DNA of 64,000 nt from Nothophaeocryptopus gaeumannii (GCA_031771865.1 JASISA010000010.1:2542001-2606000); one strand, 5' to 3'; shown: positions 52,046 through 63,699, numbered from the stretch's first letter. Numbers and translations are program-made. Notes: generated by a model not told the origin, from the sequence alone.

Positions 52046-53869
52046 TCACCCCTCCTCATGAAAAAGCTCCAAAATCTTCTTCCCAATCCCCGTCTCCAAC
52101 TCCGTCCCATCCCTCGCAACCTTGACGTCCTTATTCGCATTCCAAGAATTCTTCATACCCTTCGTCCTCTGGAAAGTGACTATACGTAACGGACACCACT
52201 CGATTTTGAAAGGTCTGCTCTTGCCATGTTCGAAGCCATCGCGGATCACGTCGAGACCATTGTTGGAAGTCAACTCATCTCGCTCCGCCTCCCAGAACAG
52301 GGTACTTCTCGCTGCATCGTCGACGATATGACCTCGAGGCGCCGTTGCTGTAGCCGCTGTTTTGAATACGTAAAGCCCGTCGATTGGGGTCTCAGTGGGA
52401 TGAGAAGAGGTGGTGGAAGACAACAGATCGAAAGGAGAGCCAACCATTCGTGCGTAGCCGAAATACTCTCCTGACTTGTTGACGGAGAATGTAAGGTAGA
52501 CGTTCTTCGCACTTCGAAAGGCTTCGTCCAAGATTTTTTGATTATGGAGTTGTGTCTCCCATGTTCCTTTCTGCAAACTGTCGTTCAAGTCTTCTTTGGT
52601 CAATGATTTGAGGACGAAGAACCGAGCTTCGGGTTTCTCGGGCGTTGAGGATGCGATGGTAGGAATGCTGCTATCAGTGTCATCGGCAGACTGTGACTGC
52701 TCTTCGCTTGCTGTTTCTTCGTTGTTGCTGTTGATGCCGAGGCCAAGTAGCTTGTCTGTGATGCCATCGAGCGGCGTATCTACGCCATTCCTCAGCGAGC
52801 TACCGATGCTCTCGTCACTGGTGCTCGCAGTTGATGACCATTCTTCCGCAGCCGGGGATCGTGATGGCTGTCGACCCGCTGGATCTCTTCGCAACCGACA
52901 CAGTAATCGGACATTACCAAACGAAGTGTGGTTGAAGCGCTGAACGGCAGCGGCACAAGCCTGTTCGGTGCTGTAATTGACGAACGCGCAGTTCGACTTC
53001 TGCATCAGGAAGACGCTTTCGATGTCGTCTTTGGCGCCACGGGAGAAGTGGTCTTTCAAGGCTTCAATAGATGCACTGAGAGGTATATTGCCGACCCAGA
53101 TGGCGTGTCCCGACCGCTTTGGCTTCCTGGGCGGGCCTCTCCGCGACAGCCGAGGTGATGACGGTAGCAGCGATGGCTTTTGTGATGATTGGGTCAGAGG
53201 CGCGATTGGAGTGATCGGGTAGTTGCTGAAATCGGGTCCAGGCATGCCGCCGACCAGAGGCGCCGGCCCTCGCATGTCATAGTGGGAGTGCCCACTGTAC
53301 GGGAACGGTATCGGCACGGAGGCATGTTGCGAATGCTGTGGAAAAGACATCTGAAACTGCTGATATGGCAAAGTAGAGTATGAGTATATCTGGCCGTTGA
53401 CAGGATAAGACTGTCCTTGGCTGGGATAACCAGTCCTAGGTGCCGTCTTCAAGGAACCCGTGCCCAGGCCATTGAGGAAGCTTTGTGAGCCAAAGCCGGT
53501 TGGTGACGCTGAGTAGTGTGCCATTGAATTCGAGTATGAGAGCGGGTGGAGGTGATGGTTGTTGTCATTGTGTCCCCATTGCGGGCCTAGGAGCAGTGGA
53601 TGCCAGTGACTGTGCCCGTTGATGAACACGGTATTCGAGTTCATGCTGAAGCCGTTGGTCGGGAGTAGAGTTCCAGGTTCCGGGTCAGGTTGCTCAGAAT
53701 TAGAGTGATGGACGTTGCGCAACAAACGCGCAGCAAACCGGAGGGATGGCCTTTCGATAAGGCTGTTGCTCAGACTTATTTTGAGGCCCACCTCGACCTT
53801 ACATGCTAGTAATCGACTTGCCGTCTTGGCCGTCTCGAAGTACTGTATAGGAGTGATCTCATGCAGCAT
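52046..53869 (-). CDS. RRM-YTH RNA-binding protein (N6-methyladenosine reader type)
   Basis: One frame, 607 residues from the ATG at 53869. The RRM is at about 254-329 (HAIWVGNIPLSASIEALKDH ... CAFVNYSTEQACAAAVQRF, i.e. RNP2 and RNP1-like). The YTH domain spans about 411-595: ARFFVLKSLTKEDLNDSLQK, GTWETQLHNQKIL with the first aromatic-cage Trp, NVYLTFSVNKSGEYFGYARM, and FKIEWCPLRIVTFQ. YTH domains read m6A in mRNA; fission yeast Mmi1 instead binds the DSR motif, so m6A reading here is inference. The N-terminal 250 residues are rich in His, Ser, Tyr, Pro and Gly, suggesting a disordered, condensate-forming region. The start is uncertain; MNSNTVFINGHSHWH at residue 76 is an alternative. The fusion of RRM and YTH is common in Pezizomycotina. 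Confidence 0.9.
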   Translation of the reverse strand: MLHEITPIQYFETAKTASRLLACKVEVGLKISLSNSLIERPSLRFAARLLRNVHHSNSEQPDPEPGTLLPTNGFSMNSNTVFINGHSHWHPLLLGPQWGHNDNNHHLHPLSYSNSMAHYSASPTGFGSQSFLNGLGTGSLKTAPRTGYPSQGQSYPVNGQIYSYSTLPYQQFQMSFPQHSQHASVPIPFPYSGHSHYDMRGPAPLVGGMPGPDFSNYPITPIAPLTQSSQKPSLLPSSPRLSRRGPPRKPKRSGHAIWVGNIPLSASIEALKDHFSRGAKDDIESVFLMQKSNCAFVNYSTEQACAAAVQRFNHTSFGNVRLLCRLRRDPAGRQPSRSPAAEEWSSTASTSDESIGSSLRNGVDTPLDGITDKLLGLGINSNNEETASEEQSQSADDTDSSIPTIASSTPEKPEARFFVLKSLTKEDLNDSLQKGTWETQLHNQKILDEAFRSAKNVYLTFSVNKSGEYFGYARMVGSPFDLLSSTTSSHPTETPIDGLYVFKTAATATAPRGHIVDDAARSTLFWEAERDELTSNNGLDVIRDGFEHGKSRPFKIEWCPLRIVTFQRTKGMKNSWNANKDVKVARDGTELETGIGKKILELFHEEG

Positions 53870-54786
53870 TCCGCAGTGGCATCATCAGCAACTGGTCAGT
53901 CGTCGATCTTTGCCTGTAAAGCATGTCGTTGATAGATAGCCCAGCATGTGCTTCCAGTACAAACCCTGCGAATAGAGTGTCCTTGCTGACCAGTCAGACG
54001 GCTCAAAAAATAAGTCTCTTGCCCTTTTCACCTCCAGAGAATCCGTTCAGGAAGCTTGGCATGGGTCTGTCCAAAGTGTGATCCCCGTCTAGCTGCATGC
54101 CAAACGGGATAGATGCAATGCACGTGGAATATCCCAGAAACCAACCACACTAAACCGCGAATTTGATGAGGCTGCCCGGAGTAGCTTCCTACCTGCACTG
54201 CTCGCCTAGAACGTTACGGCAAGAAGATCAGCGCCTCACAGCGATTTACAAGGACCGGGCCTTCAGCATGAGCAAGTCAAAAGTTGGCCAAGTCGTACTA
54301 TCACGGACACATAGACCTTGCTCCGGCGGTCCCCCACCCCCTGGCGCTACCAGCCACCATCACGAACGCGAGGCACGTGTGTATGTTTGCATAGAGCTCA
54401 ACACCCTGCCCTCCCAGATTGATGTGAGACGTATCTCCACATTGTTGCATTTCGAGATCTCCATAGAACTCTTCGAACGGCAGTCTAGACTCGATGAGCC
54501 GTTGTCTGCTGATGCGATATCAGGAGCATATGCACACTTCGATATCACTACCTCTGCACGATGGTTGTGATATCTGGTAGCGATGGCCCGCGGCACGATA
54601 CCCCTTCATCCCAAGAGTGAGTGACATCCACTTGATCATCTCATCCGAGGTTGACCGACGACGGCGAGAGATTGGGGAGGGGCACTGGACCCCTTCCTCT
54701 ATTAGACTTTCGGAGACACCACCGGCGGAGGGAGGTGCGGCTGATAAAGCGCTGCAGTATATATGTTGACAGCATTGCCCTGCTTC
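53870..54786. other. Intergenic region
   Basis: About 0.9 kb between the YTH and transcription factor genes, both on the minus strand. Plus-strand frame 54163-54570 has no supporting motif. Nothing else is recognised. Confidence 0.45.
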
Positions 54787-57463
54787 TTAAGGCTCAAGTG
54801 CAAAGGTCGGAAGCCAAGCATCGAGTCCGACCTCCAAAGCCTGCGACTCCCATGGCGGCAATCCACCCGATTCATTCCTCGAACCAACAGCTGTCTCAGC
54901 AGGCTGCCATGCCCACCCGGTCGGATCACTTGAGAAAAGAGACTGAAGCTCATCGAAGTTGATCTGGTCAGCGGGTGGGAGAGCATCAGCGCCGGGGCCA
55001 GGCGGGCCAGATCTGAGTTCTGGAGCAAGATGAGATTCATCTGCGAAATGCGACTGTATCTGGTAGTTCTGTTGGGAGGGCGTCGATCGTGCTGGTGCCG
55101 GGCGTGTCGAGACAGTCAACGTCGAAGTGGTCTGAGGCTGTTTCTCAGGCGCGTGCTTCTCGGGGATGGACTTCCGGGCAAGTCGGTAAATCGATAGCGG
55201 GTTCAAGATGTAATCCGGTGCACTCTGAGCAGGGGTACCTGGAGCAGAGCTGGCCATGTCATTGTCTTCCGTCTCGTTATTGGAATATGGGTCTTCTTGA
55301 ATGAAGTTGGGGTTACGGGACTCTCCATCGAGCTCAATGCCTATCTTCTCGACCATGGTTTCAGCGGCCCGGGAAAGCGGCGTTGCAGCAGCGTACATGG
55401 AGCGCATGATATTCAACGCCTTCACATTGTCCTTCACGTGCGGTATTGTCTCCTTCAGGAGCGCTTTGCTACTTTCGGCCGCAGGATCGATCAATTGCGT
55501 GAGGTAAAACAGCATGATCTTGCAGGAATCATACAAAATCGTGGGCAACCAAGAGTCTGCAATAGCGTGCGGACCATGTCGCAACGCCTCTGCCATAATG
55601 GTTGCGAGACTTCTGGCGTGGCCAAACAGTGTCCACTGTAGATGTCGGTGGAATTCGGCCTGCACTGGCGGGAAGTCAACGGCAGATCGTAACTTATACA
55701 AGCCAGGGGTTCCTGAAAATCATCCACGTTAGCTACATGCCTGCCGCGAAACTTCGTGACTACTTAGCTTACCAACACGGTATAGATCACACATTGTCTG
55801 ATGGTAAGCATAATGTAGAGCGCAGAGCGCCCCTACCTGAGATGTTTCTTGGCGGATGTACAGTGTTGTTGGGGTAAACTGCAGATTGGCTGGAAGCGTA
55901 TTATACCAATGCCGCAATTCAGCGTCAAGCTGAGCGAACTCGGAGTCTGGTAGCCATGGCGGCTTTGCCGTATCAAGATGCTTGATATATCTGCATGACA
56001 TCAGCTACGCATATCCGTGAACAAAGTGACAGCTTTCATATACCGGAGTACTTTTCTGCGAGTCGCGACATGTCGCAGGTAGAATGCTGTCATGCCCATA
56101 CAATCCTGTGGGTATGTCGAGAGAAGCTCAGGAGGAAGGAACTTTAGCATCTGGCCTTCTTCCAATGTTTCCGTAATGCAAGGCTCCTCAAGCACGAAAT
56201 TGCGCTCATTGCAAGGAAGCTGAATCTTAATATCTGCCTCATCGATGAGTGTAAGTTGATCGATGCCACTCCCAACAAGAGAGTCCGTGATATAGCAGCA
56301 CCACATCAGACGTCGGCGCGACTCTTTGACACTGGCAGAAGGACCGGCATTAGCTTCTCGACAGAGCACATCAGTTGAATGTTCCAAGTTGATTTGCAAA
56401 GCTTGGGCCATTCTTGCTGTGATGGCGCTCAACATGAAGGCATTCGAATAGTTTCCCATACGGATCTCATAATCATGCAGCAGCACAGCAGCCATGAGGT
56501 TTTCGACCGAGATTCTGTCAAGTCTGGCAAGAATAAGGTTTTGTGCATGATTGGCCCAGTGCTTGCCAGCGTCCAGCGGGTTGATAGGCAAGACTATGTT
56601 TTTCGAAAGCTCGTATTCAACAGCATAGAACAAAGCTCCAAGCGCGCACACAATCTGTAGCAATGCATTGCCATCGTGATTCTTGCTAGCGTCGCTGTCC
56701 AACTTCTGTAAGAATGATGGCTTGTGCAGAAAAGCGAAGCATCTCAAGTGGTGGACGTTGGCAAAGTACCGCTCGACCAGCATCCTGATCCTGTTGTGAT
56801 CTGGTAATTGCGCCGAAACAAGCCAGCTCAAGTCCTCCATGGCCGAAGTAGCAGCAGGCGTGTGATTTGACATGCCGGGAGAACCCAAACCAAGACTACC
56901 CACGGGAGTGGCATCGGATCGCTTGATAGGACTTAAAGGTCCACCATAGGTGCTGTCGGGCGTAAGTTCGCTATTTGGAGGAGATTGATTCTCGCTTTTC
57001 GTAGTCAGAGACACTCTCTGTTTCCAAGCAGGCTCGGAGTCGTCTTCATACTGGCAACTCAAGGACTTGTCGTTGCATCTCGTACAAATGGGCTTGTGGC
57101 CAGAGCATCTCGTCTTGGAGGTCCGGCATTCTGTGCAAGACCTGTAAGTCCGCTTGCGCTTCAGGCCAGCTGCTACCAGTACACCATTTCCTTCAGGAGA
57201 CTGCTGCGCAGCTGGTATATTTGGCGACGTCACAGGCAAGACTTTTCCTGAAGGCGTACATGGAAGGCCCAATCTTGTACATGTATATCAGCATTGAAGA
57301 TCTTATCGCCAGCAGTGGCGATGTGGCTGGCTTACCTCGCACAGTTGTGGCATACGGGGCTCTCTTCACCACAGCGAACTTTGCGCGCACGACAAGTTTC
57401 GCATCCTAGCCGACTGCGAGTGGTTTTGGAGGACTTGCGCTGTGGCTGGCGTGAGTCGGCCAT
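54787..57463 (-). CDS. Transcription factor with two tandem Zn(II)2Cys6 clusters
   Basis: Four exons, 57336-57463, 56044-57273, 55773-55990 and 54787-55712, give 833 residues. The first zinc cluster (residues 21-48) is split by intron 1 and reads GCETCRARKVRCGEESPVC then HNCARLGLPC: Cys at 21, 24, 31, 38, 41 and 48. A second complete cluster is at 89-116 (SCTECRTSKTRCSGHKPIC, TRCNDKSLSC), preceded by a basic KRKRTYR. A Ser/Pro-rich linker and the fungal-specific TF domain follow from about residue 175 (MLVERYFANVHHLRCFAFLH, SVKESRRRLMWCCYITDSLV, LHYAYHQTMCDLYRVGTPGL). The C-terminus is polar, with QINFDELQSLFSSDPTGWAW as a possible activation region. It should bind DNA in the nucleus; the target is unknown. 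It is co-oriented with the next two minus-strand genes. Confidence 0.92.
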
Positions 57464-57921
57464 TTCCCGTATGGCGTGCTGTCAGAACGCGATCTCGCGA
57501 TACCAGGTTTGCTGGAGTTCCGCGAGGCGGATGCAGTCTTGGGTGAGGTGCGGTTGCCGACGAGCCGTAGGTATCTTTAAGAAGGGGGGAAGACGTCGCC
57601 TGCAGCATTGCGACCTGGATGAGGAGGCCCGCTTTTGATGGACGCGTAGGAAGTATTATTAGCCGACGTAACTACCAGCGACACCGACACCGACACCGCC
57701 TGTGAAGCGACCAGCGCACGTTGCGCGTGTTGCGTGTGCGAATGGCCGAGCGACCACTTGTTCGTTGACTGGGTGCGCAGGAAAAGCTCAGGGCAGTGAG
57801 GTGAAGCGAGCGGCGGAAGCAACCGAGGGCGGGGAGGTGGAACGCGAAAAGTAAGAGGTGGCGCAAAGCGCGGAACAATGGCCCGGATTGGCTACTTTCG
57901 ATGAACGCTCCCATTCTCTAC
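57464..57921. other. Upstream region of the zinc cluster gene
   Basis: Promoter and leader of the transcription factor plus the 3' end of the dioxygenase gene. Contains a short GACACCGACACCGACACC triplet repeat on the plus strand near 57680-57698. Confidence 0.5.
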
Positions 57922-59190
57922 CTACTCTGCGTCCAAAGGACATCCAGGAGGATTGTCATTCACCTGGATGCCACCTCGCTTCTTCTCGTTGCTGTCGTGG
58001 AAAGGCAGCTTCCACCCGCCCTCATCCTCCGGGACCGCAAGCCACAGCCTGATCAGATGTCTCCGTACTCTCGGCCGACCATTCTCGTCGACCGATCCGG
58101 GTGGATAGTCCTCGTATGCGGTTCGTGTGTGGAAGACGTGAATGTTAGACAGTAGCTGGATGTCACCAGGGTCCAGAATCATGTGAAGAGCAAGCCTTGT
58201 AGAGGTCTCTTCGAAGACTTGGAGGGCTTCCTTCTGCGCGTCTGATAGGGGCGGAATCTTCGCATCTGGTCCCGAGTTGAGTCGTGCAAGCGACGTAAGA
58301 TTGTTTGGGTCGAAATTCGCCCAGACTCTCCCGTTCTCATTATTCTCCATGTAGACGATGCTGGACTTGTACCACTGGTCCTGTCCTTCGCTTACTTCTC
58401 CTTTGCGATCGAAGTACCAATTAGGGGTGACCAGGGTCTTAACCACGTCCGGTCGCTCCTTCTGCAGTGTGTTGAAGACGTGGTGCGTTGAGACAAGATC
58501 GGATTCGCCTCCTTCCAAGGCTTTCGCGATGCAAAGCAAACCAACCAGGTCAGCTCCATCCGTGTGGAAGTACTGCCTGCTCCCTGTTAGCACACCTTTC
58601 TCTGAACTTGCTTTTGAATCTCACTTCGCGTTTGTTCGGTAGATTCGAACTCTGTCTTTCTGAGTTGGGTCTTCGCCCAAGTCCTTCACATGTCCGAGGA
58701 CATGCCCTCTGCCATTCTGAGAGACAAAATAGCCAAAGTAAGCGCCTATGCCCATGTAGGCGACCGCAGACTTATGAAGCCCCCATTCCTCCACAGGTAC
58801 ACCCTTGAATAATATAAACCCCTTCCCGTTCACAATCTCATTCCTCAGCGTCCCGAAGAATGTCTTCAGCTTCTGCAGAGGAAATAGCTCATTCGAGATC
58901 CCCGTCAACGGAGTTCCAAGAGCAATGAATACGTCCGCAGCATCAGAAAGTTCCGCGATTTCCTCATCGCTAAAGACATAAGTCCAGCGTTCTGGATTAT
59001 TGCGGTAGTCTTCTGCCTTCCATACAGTCTGTCCCGTGATCTCCTTGGGGAAGTCCTCATATGGTCTGATGAGTTCGTAGATTGGATTGTGTTGGCCGGA
59101 AGTCTTCAAACCGTCCGGGAAGATGGCCTTGCTCTTGCCTGAGAGCAAGTGTGGGGGCTGAGGAGCTGATCCTGTCAAAGCTGGAGCCAT
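57922..59190 (-). CDS. TauD/TfdA-type 2-oxoglutarate-dependent dioxygenase
   Basis: Exons 58625-59190 and 57922-58576 give 406 residues. The intron (GTGAGA ... GGGAGCAG) lies just before the metal site, and after splicing the frame reads RIYRTNAKQYFHTDGADLVG: His and Asp of the HxD iron motif. The distal pair is in VRRHLIRLWLAVP (His and the 2-oxoglutarate-binding Arg). Earlier features are GKGFILFKGVPVEEW and AYMGIGAYFGYFVSQNGRGH. The family uses iron, oxygen and 2-oxoglutarate to hydroxylate taurine, alkylsulfates, phenoxyacetates and others. The length and fungal type are compatible with the sulfonate or clavaminate-synthase-like branch. It lies behind the transcription factor and ahead of the Dal5-like permease on the same strand, with no overlap. 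Confidence 0.92.
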
Positions 59191-60219
59191 CTTGAATCTT
59201 GTCTTGTATACGGAACAACTGAAGAAGAGGAAAAGGAATCTCTACACTTAGAAGAATGTTCTCACCATGTGCAGATGTCACTTATAGCACAATGCACAGC
59301 GCGCCTACATCGCTGACATACTTCACATCGTCGGCGCAAGCTCTCCATGACACCATTGATTCGAAGACTCCACTCTGCCTCGCTCGGTCCATCGTCGTCG
59401 AAAAGGACCGCATTGTCCCGAATCCAGGAAGATCACGTGAAAGGCGTTGGATGGGCTTTGATAATCTCATTGGTGGCTGATCCCTGGTTCATGGAGACCT
59501 CAACGAACACCTTCGGATCATCGCTCGAGACGCCGACGGGCCTGGACGTGTGTCGACGCGTGAGACGGCGACCGTGATGGCGATGGATTGCGTGGACAAG
59601 ATGTCAACGAGCGTCGGCGTTATCTCGAGGGTTGCAGACCATGAAGCCATTGAGAACTGCCAGAGGCATCTTGTCCGACAAAATCATTCTTGCCTCAGGC
59701 GAGATCGTATCACGTCCGTTCCGGTATCGAAGAAAGTTCGTCCCAAGGAGCTGGAGCAGTCATTGTAATCGACCAAAGAGGCGGGAATGAACAACAATGG
59801 AGGACATGGCGAGAGCAGTGGTGTTAAATATATTCAGGAGACACAAGGTTCGATACACTTCACTTTGCTCCTGCATGGCCGTGCCCATGGAAGCTATATT
59901 AGAGGCCTCTTATTTGGCCGCTTGACTGAGCAGATCAGATGGCGACATCTGCGTGCTTGGTGAGGTGATGTGAGTTCACTCGTCAGAGTGTACGGCTGCA
60001 GGATGGAGAGAAGCTTCCACATGCGGGCTGGACTGTGTACTGGCTTTGAGGCACTCAACGCCATCTACCCTTCGGTCTCTTGGTCACATGGAACTCCGAA
60101 CTCGAGGGTGTTCACGCTGACTGCTATAGTATAGGATGGCCTCAGAGAAATTTTGATGCTATAGAAACAACATTCTTACCAGCGCTTCTATCATGCTATC
60201 TAGTCGTCTACGATATCCA
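59191..60219. other. Intergenic region
   Basis: About 1 kb with short open frames on both strands and no supported gene. It includes the promoter of the TauD gene and the 3' flank of the permease gene. Confidence 0.45.
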
Positions 60220-61880
60220 TCACAACAACCAAACCCTCTCCTTCCCACTCGCATCCTTCGCACCAATTCTATTCATTCTCCCATAATTCATCCTCATCCC
60301 AAAAGCAATCACGACTGTAGCAAAACTACACGCCGCGCAAACAAAATTTCCCGTAGGATATCCTTCCTTCGCCTCTGCAGGAATCCAGATCCACTGCGCA
60401 ATAATTTGACTGAAACCCGCCATTCCATTGTTCAACGCAGTAGCAATCCCCATACAAGCAAAAGCCGGCACATTACACGTCACCCACGCTGACAATGGTC
60501 CAGAGGAAGGGAACGCTCCACAAGCGCAGAGCATGAGGCAGCCGTAGCGGGCTGTGTAGGCGTCGGCGGGGAGGAGGCCAGCTGTCAGCCAACCGACCGC
60601 GCCGAGGGTCGAGGAGATCATGATGTGCCAGCCGCGGGCGTTGAAGTGGTCTGCAGACCAGCCGAGGAAGAGACAGACGAAGTAGCCTACGACCCATGGC
60701 GGAACGGTCATGAGCTGGGCGCGGATAGAGGTGTAGCCCAGGCCTGCTACGATCTGGGGCGTAAAGAAAGTGAGTGAACCAAGCGGGATGCAGTTGACCG
60801 TGTATGCGAGGTAGTGGGCCAGCATTCTTGGACTCGCGGCTGTGGCCAGGATCTCTTCTCTGGAGGATTTCTTCTTGGTGAAGCCGCCTCCCTTAACGGC
60901 GATGCGTTGCTTGATGAACTTCTTGTCGTCTTCGGTGAGAAATTTTGCTCGGGCTGGGTAATCTGGTAGGAAGCGCAGGACGAGGGCTGTGCACACTATG
61001 GTGATGAGTCCCTCGATAATGAAAAGCCAGCGGAAGCCCTCTAGTCCACTGGCGCCGTTCAAGTGGCCCACGCCGTAGGCAATACAACCTCCAAAAGCAC
61101 CAGCAGCAGTGGCAGATGCGAGAACGAAGGCGATGCGAACGGAGCGTTCCTCGACCGGGTACCAGAATGTGATCAGGTAGACAATCCCAGGGAAGAAGCC
61201 AGCTGTGGATACGATATCAGTACCACATCCACCAGGTTCTTACGTGTCGTTGCTTACCCTCGAAGACTCCGATCAAGAATCGCAATACAACGACCTGCGC
61301 ATAGGTTTGCACACCTGCGAAGCCAATGGTGAAGACACCCCAGCCTCCCAGCAATGTCGCAAGCCAGATGCTTGGCCGAACGTATCGCTTCATGATCCAA
61401 TTGGACGGGACTTCGAATAGCGCGTAAGCTAGGGAGAACAGCGAGACGGCGACAGCGTAGTTGCTATTCGTCATGTGGGTTTGTTGAAGAAGGGAATCGC
61501 CTGTTTCTTCGGACTTTGCTATTGCCAATATTGCCGCGGTCAAGCTAGACGGTGTCAGTATAACCACATCGTTGCAAAGGACACCACAGTAAAACTGACG
61601 TAGTTCAATAGGTATATCCAAGCACATAGTGGAAGTATGCGAAGGTCCATCTTGCGGCGGAGTTGGGCAGCTCGCTTCTTGTCCTCTACGTAGACCTCTT
61701 CAATTTTGCTATCATCCTGTCGGCTCTACATGTCGTCAGTCAATACGTGGTCGATTAAGAGCTGTCAGTGTTGCTCACGGGCGACACATCGCTGGCGCTC
61801 TCCGAATTGATGACATCCGACTTCTCGTTTCCAACATAATACTCTACGTGTTCGCTGCGAATGGCGTCTGGTTTTTCCAT
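60220..61880 (-). pseudogene. Dal5/ACS-family MFS permease with a 1-nt frameshift
   Basis: Exons by splice signals: 61779-61880, 61600-61725, 61258-61544 and 60220-61202. The first two join cleanly (MEKPDAIRSEHVEYYVGNEK, then RKMDLRILPLCAWIYLLNY). Exon 3 opens with the conserved LDRGNIGNSK but then leaves frame; the next frame continues with EETGDSLLQQTHMTNSNYAV and AYALFEVPSNWIMKRYVRPS. Exon 3 is 287 nt where the phases at both ends need one fewer. Exon 4 is intact (VYLITFWYPVEERSVRIAFV ... GFRWLFIIEGLITIVCTALV). The family imports anionic substrates such as allantoate, nicotinate, vitamins and sulfonates with protons. The shift near 61507-61516 would leave a protein of under 100 residues, so the gene is either a pseudogene or affected by a sequencing error. 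Confidence 0.8.
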
Positions 61881-62836
61881 GACTGAATTTGGTACGGCGA
61901 GCGATGGATGGACCAAGAAGGGGTCGAGTCAATGAATAGGGAGAAGAGAGCAAGTCAATAATCAAGATGCCAACGTCGATGAGAAGTTGCGGTCCTCTCT
62001 CAACCCTGAGATGCATACCACTGCAGATCTTGGCCTTTTGCACATGTTCTACAGCGGGCAAGCGCGGTGCAGCGTCGCCCGACGTGCGCGCCACGCGCTC
62101 AAGCTGCCGATCATGTTGGGGGATTCGCGGAGAACCTTGGGACAAGAGAAGATGGTGCGGAGAAGTAAATCCTTCAACTTCGCACGAGACGAGGAGACCG
62201 TGGTGTGACAAACGAATGCAGGCACTGAACATTTATCCGGCCAGTAGATGGAGGTGGGTATTTGAAGGAATGGATGCGTTCGAGGATGATCGATGTACGA
62301 AGTACCGACTGAGACGATGCCTTGGTGCATCTACAGTATCGAAGTCAGCAGAACGACAACGAACGTCGTATTCAGAGACCACAAGCCTTCCAGCCTTGAC
62401 ACAAGCGCTTTGCGCAGAAGACATCTCGATCTTGTACCGGATGGTTCAATGTGTTGAATGCGCGTTGGGTTGGTGATCGTCCAGTGTCCAAGCATGTAAA
62501 TGTCGACATCTGGCTATTCTCCGTAATCAGAAGGGGGTTTTCCATCAACTCGATGCCATTTCGACACTTTCTTGACCAGTCGCCTGGGAAAGGTCCATTA
62601 TTGTTGTGTCATGCAGTGAAAGCCTGTCCGCTACAGGTGTCGGAAAGATGATTACGTCAAACAAGCGCAGACTTTGACCACATTTTCCGAGCCGATCGGT
62701 CTCGGGCCGCGTACAGTAGAGCACTTCCCACTGCTGTGCAGCGTTGGGAGTTGACTTCGTCAGAACATCACATCTGACAGATCTCTTCTTCTGCTTACAG
62801 TGGTTTGAGCTGGCCCAAGAAACTTCATTCGTCGCA
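61881..62836. other. Divergent upstream region between the permease and hydrolase genes
   Basis: About 950 bases, with promoters for both neighbours. Open frames across it (61967-62476 plus, 61765-62232 minus) overlap antisense and show no motifs. Confidence 0.45.
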
Positions 62837-63699
62837 ATGCCTTTCGCAACAGTCAATGGCCACAAGATCCAGTACGTCGAGAGCGAAGAACTCGGCTACA
62901 ATGTCCAGGCCAACCGACTTCCCATTATCATGATCCACGGCTTGGGAAGCTCGCAAAACTACTATATGCCGGTGATCCCATACCTGGAAGGACACCGGTG
63001 TGTCGCCATCAGCACATACGGAGCTGCGCAATCCAAATCTCACGGGGAGCCCCTCACCATTGAAGGCTTGGCAGAGGATGTCATCGGGATCATGGACCAC
63101 CTGAAGATTTCGAAAGCTGTTGTTGCTGGGCATTCCATGGGAGGACCAATGGCTCTCACTGTAGCTGCGAGACATCCAGAGCGGGTTGCTGGTGTGGTGG
63201 CGATCGGTCCGGTAAACCCTTCCAGTGTCAAACCGGAGATGTTTATATCGCGGATTGAGACGGTCACGAAGAGTAAATACCTACTTTCACCCAACCCTTG
63301 CATTTGCGATCATGCTGCTGACCTTCGTCTTTAGACGGCATGGAACCTCTCGCAAACACAATCCCAAAAGCTGCAACCGGCGCCAAGAGTACTCCTTTGC
63401 AGCGAGCTTTGATCAGGGAGTTGATCTTGAATCAAGAACCAAATTCGTACGCCTCCCATTGCCAGGCCATCGTTGACATGAAAGATCCGGGCTTTGCCGG
63501 AATCAAGACGCCAGTTCTCATTCTTGCCGGAGAGGAGGATAAATCCGCGCCTTTGAACGGATGCGAAGAAATCCACGCGCATCTCGGTAGCCAGGAGAAG
63601 GAATTGAAGGTGATGAAGGGCGTTGGGCATTGGCACTGTATTGAAGAGGGGTTTCAAGTTGGCCAGGAGATCGCTGCTTTTGCTGCAGGACTGGCGTAA
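62837..63699 (+). CDS. Alpha/beta hydrolase
   Basis: Exons 62837-63272 and 63335-63699 give 266 residues, normal for a single-domain hydrolase. The splice (GTAAAT ... GTCTTTAG) restores GFxGIKTPVLILAGEEDKSA at the C-terminus. Visible features are the oxyanion-hole loop MIHGLGSSQNYYM, the nucleophile elbow VVAGHSMGGPMAL (Ser), the acid in LAGEEDKSAP (Asp) and the His in GVGHWHCIEEG. The cap region is short (about 140-180). The fold includes esterases, lactonases, enol-lactone hydrolases and non-heme haloperoxidases; the 3-oxoadipate enol-lactonase-like layout is suggestive only. No signal peptide, so it is likely cytosolic. It is divergent from the broken permease gene, and the intergenic distance of 956 bases leaves room for separate control. 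Confidence 0.9.

Noticed and set aside
61507..61520. A 14-nt GT...AG stretch that might remove the permease frameshift as a tiny intron
   Set aside because: Too short for spliceosomal removal, and its excision would not restore the frame.
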